A stretch of 5,333 nucleotides of DNA, taken from NCBI GenBank assembly GCA_027622115.1, contig JAQBZS010000595.1, positions 1-5,333 of the forward strand. Reading direction: 5' to 3'. The number at the start of each line of letters is the position of its first letter. Within the stretch, counting starts at the first letter, position 1. Position numbers and translations under genes: made by a program. Below the pieces are notes generated by a model, which made no database searches, had not been told where the DNA came from, and worked only from the letters and a program-made list of their open reading frames with translations. Below, one piece after another: positions 1 through 5,333 of this stretch. The DNA comes from Planctomycetota bacterium. GTDB lineage: Bacteria; Planctomycetota; Planctomycetia; Planctomycetales; Planctomycetaceae.

Positions 1-207
1 GAAGCATCCGATGCCGTTGTCGGCGCAGAACTGAAGTGCTGCCTGCAAGGCGTCGGCGTTTGCCATGCACAGTGCGGAGAGCTTCGCCAATGCAGCGGAT
101 CGTTTCAGCTTCTGGTTGACGGTTGCCGTGGTCGTGCGGAACTTGATCGGCTCGTCCCGGAAGATGCAACAGAGTCCAAGACGGATCATGTTCCCCAATT
201 CATCCAT
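1..207 (-). CDS. uvsE: UV damage endonuclease UvsE/UvdE, N-terminal part (runs off left edge)
   Basis: Sixty-nine codons are visible, open to the window edge, so the C-terminal majority of the protein is missing. The residues MIRLGLCCIF, then DEPIKFRTTTAT, then a segment containing ALAKLSALCMANADAL and ending CADNGIGCF, match the start of UvsE/UvdE proteins: an RLGLCC first strand, the KFRTTTAT stretch, a helix with L.LC.AN..AL, and the next barrel strand leading to the RINSQ region. The family is a TIM-barrel, metal-dependent endonuclease that nicks DNA 5' to UV photoproducts and starts a photolyase-independent repair route in the cytoplasm. Two in-frame ATGs are possible, at 207 and 189; the conserved region begins right after the second, and neither has a strong Shine-Dalgarno sequence. 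It lies 49 bases (or 67) downstream of the DUF1990 stop on the same strand, so co-transcription is likely. The identification comes from remembered family consensus, and I am fairly sure of it. Confidence 0.85.
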   Translation of the reverse strand, partial: MDELGNMIRLGLCCIFRDEPIKFRTTTATVNQKLKRSAALAKLSALCMANADALQAALQFCADNGIGCF

Positions 208-256
208 ATGCGTCGGTTGTTTCCCGTGATTGTAGACGTACCCGACCGCTGACCAA

Positions 257-847
257 TCACGACACGACGACCGGTTGCTCGACCAATTGCTGCATAGCCG
301 CTGCTGATGACCGTGCAAATCGCTTCTGCGTCTTGCGGGCAAACAGATATCCCAGACGGGCCAGAACATGTCGGGGTCGGGAAAAGGCAAGAATGTCGTA
401 CCACACAGTGTCGTCGGCTTTGTCCCATTCGATCAGGAATCGCTCTTCCCCGCTTTCGACATGATCAGCCAGCGTCCCGTAAGCAAAGCCAAACCGGCAA
501 ACCGGTCCATCCTCGTCGATCACGTAGACAATCCGGGCCGCATTGAGCCACCACAGACCGATCACATGGGCGACAACGGCCACAACCTCACCGATCTGAA
601 TGGGAGTGTTGGAGGGACAGGCTTCGACCCAGTCCAACTGAAACTGTCGCCAGTTCCGGAGTGCTGTCTTTCCCGAAAGAAACGTGTCTTCGCCGCTTCC
701 CAGCTGCACTCGGGTATGATCCACGACGAAGCTCGGAGGCGGGTTCGTGGCCGAGGCCCCGACTGCCGTGTAACTGAAGTCCGATCGACGCTGACCATCG
801 ACGAACTGTCGGATCGTCTCCATAGATGGTTTTCGGAGCGACAACAT
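257..847 (-). CDS. DUF1990 family protein (function unknown)
   Basis: This encodes a complete 196-residue protein of the DUF1990 family, which has no established biochemical function. Visible landmarks are an FSYTAVGAS segment near residues 24-32, an N-W-x3-Q-L-D-W helix near 65-73, the strand RIVYVIDEDG near 105-114, the hallmark RFGFAYGTLADHVESGEERF at 118-137, and WYDILAFSRPRH near 149-160. No signal peptide or membrane segment is apparent, so it should be cytoplasmic. I chose the ATG at 847 because it gives MLSLRKPSMETIRQF, the usual family N-terminus, and has AAGGA six bases upstream. The frame stays open back to 1186, but that extension is low-complexity, rich in Arg and Lys, and lies antisense to the SDR remnant, so it is not coding. 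The ATG at 823 is an alternative without a good ribosome site. The gene precedes uvsE on the same strand. Confidence 0.9.
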   Translation of the reverse strand: MLSLRKPSMETIRQFVDGQRRSDFSYTAVGASATNPPPSFVVDHTRVQLGSGEDTFLSGKTALRNWRQFQLDWVEACPSNTPIQIGEVVAVVAHVIGLWWLNAARIVYVIDEDGPVCRFGFAYGTLADHVESGEERFLIEWDKADDTVWYDILAFSRPRHVLARLGYLFARKTQKRFARSSAAAMQQLVEQPVVVS

Positions 848-949
848 TCCGCGTCCTTTTCGATGTCCGCATCGCTGATGGCGGATAACGAGGCATAGAT
901 TCGTGTTCTTCAGTATCCGCAAGACCACGCGAAACTTAACGAGAAGCCG
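848..949. other. Divergent spacer between DUF1990 and the SDR remnant
   Basis: These 102 bases separate two divergently oriented starts and should hold the promoter of the DUF1990-uvsE unit and, if still active, that of the SDR remnant. On the minus strand TTAAGT, 16 bases, then GATACT is the nearest thing to a -35/-10 pair. It is too weak to call as a promoter. I see no operator-like palindrome. Confidence 0.35.
854..858 (-). promoter_or_regulatory. Ribosome binding site of the DUF1990 gene
   Basis: On the minus strand AAGGA (within AAAAGGA, 854-860) sits six bases before the ATG at 847. It is the best Shine-Dalgarno match near any candidate start of this frame and decides between the starts at 847, 823 and 1186. 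Confidence 0.6.
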
Positions 950-1084
950 ATGAATTCTTCGTCTTTGGGAGACAACTCGGACTTTGACCGTGGCCTCGTG
1001 CTTCTCACCGGAGCGACAGGGTACGTGGGCGACCGATTGCTGCCATTTCTGGAGTCGCAAACCGCTTCGCGGCTTCACCAATGA
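950..1084 (+). pseudogene. Truncated SDR/NAD-dependent epimerase-like gene, N-terminal remnant
   Basis: A 44-codon ORF begins with ATG at 950 and ends in TGA at 1082-1084. Residues 17-36 contain LVLLTGATGYVGDRLLPFLE, a textbook Rossmann first strand, the TGxxGxxG glycine loop that binds NAD(P), and the start of the following helix, as in atypical SDR or NAD-dependent epimerase proteins (NmrA/NDUFA9/YbjT-like). Such proteins are normally about 250-500 residues. Here similarity stops within the first helix, the next residues (SQTASRLHQ) no longer fit, and a stop follows. I found no continuation of the fold in the other two plus-strand frames up to phoH, so this looks like a deletion or rearrangement remnant rather than a single frameshift. 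Before loss it would have been divergent from the DUF1990 gene. It could still be translated as a short peptide, but no function can be assigned. Confidence is high for the motif and moderate for the pseudogene status. Confidence 0.65.
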
Positions 1085-1369
1085 TCTGCTCGCGGGTGAC
1101 AAGTCATGCTTCGGCACGTTGCATGTTTTTGTCATCAATCTTTTTGTCAAAGAAACACGCGGCTCGGTTGTTCGTATTCGTGTCAACAGATCCGCACGTC
1201 TGCAATGTGCGGCGAAACCGGGGTATCAGGATCTTTGGATCGCCTGAGCGTGCAAGAATGGCCGGTGGCTGCGTATCGTTTGCTCAGCGCGTTTCATGGG
1301 CGCCTTTCCAAAACCTCAACGCCAAGGCGAGACCGATCATTCCTCGCCGTCCCGATATCGCGAGCCATC
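1085..1369. other. Region between SDR remnant and phoH, no recognisable gene
   Basis: All three plus-strand frames are open for long stretches here, but none gives recognisable protein sequence. The frame that joins phoH would only add an unconserved, basic N-terminal extension. A 9-bp direct repeat TTTTTGTCA occurs at 1126-1134 and 1141-1149 (period 15). The phoH promoter should lie here, but I cannot point to a convincing -35/-10 pair. The stretch may be decayed remains of the SDR gene or of whatever replaced it. Confidence 0.4.
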
Positions 1370-2341
1370 ATGGACATCCACGAAGAAACGATTCCCATCG
1401 ACAATCCCGACCACGTACGCACGTTGTTCGGACCGCAAGACCAATTCCTGCGGCTGATCAGAGATGCCGTTGGTGCCGAGATCGTGTTTCGCGGCGACGA
1501 ACTTCGAATTCAGGGCGACGCCGACAATATCCAACACGCTCGAGCCGTGATCGCCGAGTTGTACGAGATCATTCAGAAGTGCGGTGAACTTCTACCGGCG
1601 GACGTCCATCGAGTCCTGGGCCATGAAAGTGACGGCAGCCCGGATGCGGTCGCCGACGCCGCAGTCGATATCTTCGAGCGGGCGCAACAGATCAAAGCAC
1701 TGTCATCCGGTCAGGCCGAATACATTCGGGCAATTCGCGAGAACGATCTCGTGTTTTGCGCGGGGCCGGCGGGGTCCGGCAAAACGTATCTCGCGGTGGC
1801 GATGGGGCTGCAATGGCTTCGCACCGAGCGTGTGCGAAAAATCGTACTCGTGCGGCCGGCCGTCGAGGCGGGTGAACGGCTGGGTTACCTGCCGGGCGAC
1901 ATGATGGCCAAAGTGAATCCGTACTTGCGACCGCTCCTCGATGCGCTCAGCGACATGGTCACCTTCGAACAGGTCAAGCGATACATGGACAATGACGTCA
2001 TCGAAATCGTCCCGATGGCTTTCATGCGAGGCCGCACGCTCAACGAAACGTTCATCATTCTCGACGAAGGACAAAACACGACGATCACTCAGATGAAGAT
2101 GTTTTTGACTCGCATGGGGACGGAATCAAAGATCGTGGTCACCGGAGACACGACTCAATCGGACTTGCCGATGCACACACCCAGCGGGTTGACGGATGCC
2201 GTGCAGAGGCTCTCCAACATTGATGGGGTGGCGACGGTACGCCTGACCGGTCAAGATATCGTGCGTCACCGCTTGGTGCGTGAAATCGTCAAGGCCTATG
2301 ACGACGACACAAAGCCGCGCCGATCCGGAAAACAACGGTGA
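1370..2341 (+). CDS. phoH: PhoH family P-loop ATPase (PhoH/YbeZ-like)
   Basis: A 323-residue protein of normal length for the PhoH/YbeZ branch. An N-terminal small domain (residues about 1-110, with RTLFGPQDQFLRLIRDAVG near 17-35) resembles the KH-like region of the family. The ATPase core follows: Walker A GPAGSGKT at 132-139, the family signature RPAVEAGERLGYLPGD at 162-177, Walker B FIILDEGQN at 228-236, the sensor-like VVTGDTTQ at 256-263, and DIVRH at 296-300. It is cytoplasmic and binds and hydrolyses ATP; in relatives it is linked to RNA processing together with YbeY and RNases, while the old phosphate-starvation name is historical. I took the ATG at 1370 because PhoH homology begins there (MDIHEETIPIDNP). 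The open frame extends to 1106, but that part is unconserved. The start lacks a clear Shine-Dalgarno sequence. pgpH follows 313 bases downstream on the same strand, a typical neighbour. Confidence 0.95.
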   Translation: MDIHEETIPIDNPDHVRTLFGPQDQFLRLIRDAVGAEIVFRGDELRIQGDADNIQHARAVIAELYEIIQKCGELLPADVHRVLGHESDGSPDAVADAAVDIFERAQQIKALSSGQAEYIRAIRENDLVFCAGPAGSGKTYLAVAMGLQWLRTERVRKIVLVRPAVEAGERLGYLPGDMMAKVNPYLRPLLDALSDMVTFEQVKRYMDNDVIEIVPMAFMRGRTLNETFIILDEGQNTTITQMKMFLTRMGTESKIVVTGDTTQSDLPMHTPSGLTDAVQRLSNIDGVATVRLTGQDIVRHRLVREIVKAYDDDTKPRRSGKQR

Positions 2342-2654
2342 GCATCATTGATGTGGGGCTGGTTTCGGATATTGAAGTCAAAAATGAAACAATGGCCGAC
2401 CAGAATTGATGGTCGCGCTTGGGGCACGCTGCAACGCCCAACGTCGGCGAATGCATAACCAAGGCTGCGAGAGGCGCAATCCCGTGCGGGACTCATTGAC
2501 GCCGGATTTTTCCACTCTGGATTTGACTGATGCAAAACGATGACCCGCATGAGCCTCCAAGTCGGAGCAACTGCGGACACGAGCGGTTTCGTTCAAGCGA
2601 TTTGCCGAACGCCGAATCCACTCGGCGGCAGCGACTCAATCAAGGGGCATCCTG
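2342..2654 (+). other. phoH-pgpH intergenic spacer
   Basis: This 313-base gap is long for a gene pair that is often tightly packed. Short ORFs exist on both strands but none resembles a known protein or has a good ribosome site. A small inverted repeat TCCCG-TG-CGGGA lies near 2490-2501, too short and without an adjacent T-run to be a terminator. The end of the gap carries the pgpH ribosome site. The spacer may contain a separate pgpH promoter or be the place of a lost small gene; nothing visible decides between these. Confidence 0.4.
2642..2647 (+). promoter_or_regulatory. Ribosome binding site of pgpH
   Basis: AAGGGG lies seven bases before the ATG at 2655. The good spacing supports this start and independent translation of pgpH rather than coupling to phoH. 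Confidence 0.55.
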
Positions 2655-4931
2655 ATGTCGCGCTTTGGCAAGAAGCCGCGTGTGGCTCGAACAGCCTTCA
2701 AAGTTAAGGGTTGGCGGACTCGGATCGGCTTGGCTCTGCGCGACCGTGGGATCGTGCTGAGACTGGCCGTGTGTGCGGTGGCGATCGCCCTGTTGGTTAT
2801 CGCCGTGAGCGGCTGGCATTCGACCTTTCACTACCGCTTGGGATCTCGTGCCGAGCAAGGCGTCATCTCCAGAATCGATTTTCAGATTCTGAATCCCAGT
2901 CAGACGGAACGTGCACAGCGAGACGCCAAAGCCGGAGTCAAACTTGTTTTTCGCCATGACCCTTCGCCGCTGTCGACCTTGCCCGCCAAGTTGCGAGTCA
3001 ATTTGCAAAGCATCGCGGAAGCGGATCGGCTCAGCGTGTTGCCGTCAAGCGCCCGGCAGGCGTTTGGGTTGGATCCCGAGACTCCGACTGGCTCAAACGC
3101 GGAACAGAATTTTGCCACGCTGAAGAATTCAATCACGGGCACCAACACCGCAGCCGGGCGGATCGACGAAATCCGGACCGACTTTGCAGACTTTCTGAAG
3201 CAATTGGAAACCTTCGGGGCGATCGATCCGAAAGACGTCGAGCGGCTGGAATTGAAGCCGGACCAAGTGATCACGGTTGTCGCCGTCGGCGGCGAAAAGC
3301 GGGAAACGGTCGTTGCCGATGTGCAAGTTGCCGAGTTGATCGCCGAAACCGGTCGGTTGGGCAAGACTTGGACCGAATTCCCGCGGTTGGTTCAGATCCG
3401 CTCACTGCTGGAGTACTGGTTGCGACATCACAACGTCATCACGTTGAGTGTCGACGAAGCCGCCTATGACGCAGCCGTGAAGTTGGCCATCACCCAAGCG
3501 GGCGATCAATTCGACACGTTCAAAAAGGGCGGCACATTGTTGCCCCCCGGCGCGACCGTGGATTTGCGATCCCTGGGCGTTCTGCGGGCGGAATTCGACG
3601 CCGTCGAGTCAGAGGTGCCAATTCAATATCGCACGATTCGAATCGCGATCGTGACCGTCATGTTCGTGGTGATGGTGGTCTTGTTTGCATTCTACTTGGT
3701 TCGGAATGAACCGAAGATCACGAACAGCGCCAAGCGACTGGCCATTTTTCTGGGCGTCATCATCCTGACGGTGGTGGCGGCCCGGTTGCTTTCCGGAGAC
3801 CCCTGGCAGGCCGAATTGATTCCGCTGACCGCCACGGCGATGTTGTTTGCAATCGCCTACAACCAAGTGCTCGCTTCGATGACCGTGTTCGTCCTGAGCT
3901 TGTTGATCTCGCTGTCGACCCTGAATGAACTCGGTCACTTCGTGGTGTTGCTGACGGTTTCCGCCACGTCGATTATTCCGCTGGGATGCGTTCCGTCCCG
4001 ATCATCCCTCATCAAAGTTGGTTTTCTGACCGCCATCGTCTGCTTCGTGGCGACCTGGGGCATGGGCGTGCTGCAACACCAATCGCCGATGGACATCTGG
4101 GACGATCCGATTCTGCTGTCGCAAAGCTTGAAGTGGAGTTTCTGGTGCGTGGTTGTGGGGTTTCTCGTTTCCGGCAGCCTGCCGTTCATCGAGTCCGGCT
4201 TTGGCGTGGTGACCGACATCAGCTTGCTCGAAATGGCGGACGTGTCTCACCCGCTGCTGCAGGAACTCGTTCGTCGAGCGCCCGGCACGTACAACCACTC
4301 GATCTCGGTTGCCACGATCGGGGAAACGGCGGCGGATGCCATCGGAGCAAACGGCTTGCTGGTTCGCGTCGGCGCGTATTTCCATGACATCGGCAAGATG
4401 CTGAAGCCGGAATACTTCATCGAAAACATCGTCAACGGTGACAACCGACACAACAACCTGGCTCCCGCGATGAGCACGTTGATCATCATCGGACACGTCA
4501 AGGACGGAGCCGACCTCGGTCGCCAGCACAATTTGCCGCAATCGCTCATCGACTTTATCGAGCAACACCACGGCACGACGCTCGTCGAATACTTCTTCTA
4601 CGAAGCGACCAAGAAAGCGGATGAAGACCACAAGTCCGATGCGGAAGAGTCGTCGTTTCGTTATCCCGGCCCGAAGCCGCAGTCTCGCGAAGCCGGCGTG
4701 ATGATGCTGGCGGACGCCGTTGAAAGTGCCAGCCGTACTCTCAACTCGCCGACTCCCAAACGTCTGGAAACGCTGATTCGCGAAGTCTCGATGAAGCGAC
4801 TCCTCGACGGCCAATTCGACGACAGCACGCTCACGCTGAGTGAAATCCGCATCATCGAGGAGTCGCTCACCAAATCCTTGATCGGCATTCATCACGGACG
4901 AGTGAAATACCCCGACCAGAAACTCGCGTGA
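2655..4931 (+). CDS. pgpH: PgpH-like 7TM-HD membrane phosphodiesterase (probable c-di-AMP hydrolase)
   Basis: A 758-residue membrane protein with the full 7TMR-HD architecture. A basic cytoplasmic N-terminus (1-32) leads into TM1 (about 33-53) and a large extracytoplasmic domain (about 54-326). Hydrophobic segments follow at about 328-349, 362-380, 386-403, 405-423, 428-446, 453-473 and 494-512, the last ending in the conserved LPFIESGFG. The cytoplasmic HD domain starts near 523. Its likely metal ligands are all present: H548 in APGTYNHS, H577-D578 in YFHDIGK, H614 in GHVKDG, H638-H639 in QHHGTT, and D687 in ADAVESASR. Characterised relatives hydrolyse the second messenger c-di-AMP to pApA; here that activity is inferred from the family. 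One deviation is RHNN at 598-601, where relatives usually have PHD. The start at 2655 has a good ribosome site. phoH lies upstream; ybeY, often next, is not found after it. Confidence 0.95.
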   Translation: MSRFGKKPRVARTAFKVKGWRTRIGLALRDRGIVLRLAVCAVAIALLVIAVSGWHSTFHYRLGSRAEQGVISRIDFQILNPSQTERAQRDAKAGVKLVFRHDPSPLSTLPAKLRVNLQSIAEADRLSVLPSSARQAFGLDPETPTGSNAEQNFATLKNSITGTNTAAGRIDEIRTDFADFLKQLETFGAIDPKDVERLELKPDQVITVVAVGGEKRETVVADVQVAELIAETGRLGKTWTEFPRLVQIRSLLEYWLRHHNVITLSVDEAAYDAAVKLAITQAGDQFDTFKKGGTLLPPGATVDLRSLGVLRAEFDAVESEVPIQYRTIRIAIVTVMFVVMVVLFAFYLVRNEPKITNSAKRLAIFLGVIILTVVAARLLSGDPWQAELIPLTATAMLFAIAYNQVLASMTVFVLSLLISLSTLNELGHFVVLLTVSATSIIPLGCVPSRSSLIKVGFLTAIVCFVATWGMGVLQHQSPMDIWDDPILLSQSLKWSFWCVVVGFLVSGSLPFIESGFGVVTDISLLEMADVSHPLLQELVRRAPGTYNHSISVATIGETAADAIGANGLLVRVGAYFHDIGKMLKPEYFIENIVNGDNRHNNLAPAMSTLIIIGHVKDGADLGRQHNLPQSLIDFIEQHHGTTLVEYFFYEATKKADEDHKSDAEESSFRYPGPKPQSREAGVMMLADAVESASRTLNSPTPKRLETLIREVSMKRLLDGQFDDSTLTLSEIRIIEESLTKSLIGIHHGRVKYPDQKLA

Positions 4932-4964
4932 CAATCCACCGGCACGCGTGCAGGTCCTTCATCC

Positions 4965-5035
4965 GTAGCCACGCTCGCCAGAGCGTGGGACTGGCTTTGC
5001 ATTGAAAAAGCCCACGCTCTGGCGAGCCTGGCTAC
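4965..5035. terminator. Possible bidirectional terminator hairpin formed by repeat units A and B
   Basis: Units A and B can pair over 25 bases (4965-4989 with 5011-5035) with one mismatch (4972/5028). The loop can partly extend through CTTT (4994-4997) with AAAG (5007-5010). The position, just after pgpH and just before the end of the convergent bestrophin gene, fits a two-way terminator. No long T-run follows on either strand, so intrinsic termination is a guess from structure and position; pairing of A with C is an alternative fold. Confidence 0.4.
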
Positions 5036-5066
5036 GAAACGTCCACGCTCTGGCGAGCGTGGCTAC
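4965..5066. repeat. Cluster of three 24-bp palindromic intergenic repeats (one inverted, two direct)
   Basis: Unit A is at 4965-4988 (minus orientation), unit B at 5012-5035 (plus) and unit C at 5043-5066 (plus). A is the exact reverse complement of C; B differs from C only at 5028 (C instead of G). Each unit has 8-base arms CCACGCTC and GAGCGTGG around a TGGC loop, followed by CTAC, so each can fold on its own; the change in B breaks one pair of its stem. B and C are separated by seven bases and A and B by 23. The cluster lies wholly between the convergent pgpH and bestrophin genes. It behaves like a REP/MITE-type intergenic element; I remember closely similar sequences from planctomycete genomes but cannot confirm this here. 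No transposase is nearby. Confidence 0.85.
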
Positions 5067-5079
5067 AAGAAGTGGGGCT

Positions 5080-5333
5080 TCACATCATGATGCCGTCGAC
5101 CGGCGCCAACGCATCGGGCAAATCCACTTCGCCAAGCTGTTCGCGGACGTCGATTTCGATCGTACGGCAGAGCGAATCCAAGGGCGTGTCGGTGTAACGA
5201 TTCTCGAACGGATCCTCGTTCAATTCTCCAACCCGCATTAGTACGTAAAACATGAATGACACGATCGACGAGAGCGGCACAACCATGAATGGGGTCTGGC
5301 AATTTTTCATGGCGAGCAAGCGGCATGAGTTTT
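5080..5333 (-). CDS. Bestrophin-like (UPF0187) membrane channel, C-terminal part (runs off right edge)
   Basis: Eighty-three C-terminal residues are visible and the frame is open to the window edge, so the start lies outside. A membrane segment (visible residues about 14-33, PFMVVPLSSIVSFMFYVLMR) is followed by ELNEDPFENRYTDTPLDSL, CRTIEIDVREQLGE and a PVDGIMM end. This matches the conserved C-terminus of bacterial bestrophin-family proteins, where a DPF/NPF motif, an N-D-x-P-L-D type stretch and a TIEI-containing helix follow the last transmembrane helix. Family members are pentameric inner-membrane ion channels: chloride channels in animals, cation-selective in at least one bacterial case. 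The substrate here is unknown. The gene is convergent with pgpH; its stop lies 13 bases from repeat unit C. The frame that would start at 5326 on the same strand has no recognisable content and is discarded. Confidence 0.85.
   Translation of the reverse strand, partial: NSCRLLAMKNCQTPFMVVPLSSIVSFMFYVLMRVGELNEDPFENRYTDTPLDSLCRTIEIDVREQLGEVDLPDALAPVDGIMM

Noticed and set aside
368..898. 176-codon plus-strand ORF
   Set aside because: It lies antisense to the well-supported DUF1990 gene and its translation has no recognisable motif.
1122..1150. Minus-strand sigma-70 promoter with a perfect TTGACA (1145-1150)
   Set aside because: At the proper spacing the -10 position reads AACATG, which is a poor match, and the start it would serve is not the supported DUF1990 start.
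1106..1369. N-terminal extension of the phoH frame (88 extra codons from an ATG at 1106)
   Set aside because: The extension has no PhoH similarity and PhoH homology starts at the ATG at 1370. With 323 residues from 1370 the protein already has the usual family length.
2486..2525. Rho-independent terminator after phoH
   Set aside because: The only hairpin (TCCCG-TG-CGGGA) has a 5-bp stem and a 2-base loop, and the T-run lies about 15 bases away rather than next to it.
2296..2596. Overlapping minus-strand ORFs (94 and 72 codons) in the phoH-pgpH gap
   Set aside because: They show no known motif and no ribosome site, and one overlaps the phoH 3' end. High GC explains the open frames.
4002..4934. 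310-codon minus-strand ORF opposite pgpH
   Set aside because: It is a mirror frame of the HD-domain coding region, rich in Arg, Val and His from antisense codon bias, with no recognisable domain.
4965..5066. CRISPR array
   Set aside because: There are only three units, one inverted, with spacers of 23 and 7 bases, and no cas genes in view. The pattern fits a palindromic intergenic repeat.

Overview
The window reads as a chromosomal segment of a planctomycete-like bacterium. The evidence is the PhoH and 7TM-HD (PgpH) protein signatures, a DUF1990 gene beside a UV-damage endonuclease, moderately high GC by eye, long gene spacers, weak Shine-Dalgarno signals, and a short palindromic intergenic repeat of a kind I remember from planctomycete genomes. 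The lineage is an inference from style; no marker gene here settles it.

Layout. Positions 1-847 hold two minus-strand genes. The 5' part of a UvsE-type UV damage endonuclease runs off the left edge, and a complete DUF1990 gene lies upstream of it; the two are probably co-transcribed. Divergent from DUF1990, at 950-1084, is a 44-codon plus-strand ORF that is the N-terminus of an NAD(P)-binding Rossmann (SDR/epimerase-like) protein cut off after the glycine motif; I read it as a gene remnant. About 285 bases with no recognisable gene follow. The plus-strand pair phoH (1370-2341) and pgpH (2655-4931) fills the centre, separated by 313 bases in which I see no gene. From 4965 to 5066 there are three copies of a 24-bp palindromic repeat, the first inverted relative to the other two, able to form a long hairpin that could act as a two-way terminator. 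The right edge carries the C-terminal 83 residues of a minus-strand bestrophin-like channel, convergent with pgpH.

How the genes fit together. PhoH (P-loop ATPase linked to RNA metabolism) and PgpH (membrane HD-domain phosphodiesterase, c-di-AMP hydrolase in characterised relatives) form the widespread phoH-pgpH pair. The ybeY gene that often follows is not at that place here. The left block (uvsE plus DUF1990) is a separate unit; only the UvsE role, repair of UV lesions, can be stated from family knowledge.

I do not see a convincing undescribed multi-gene system. The points most worth a second look are the truncated SDR gene, the inverted repeat cluster, and the DUF1990-uvsE pairing.
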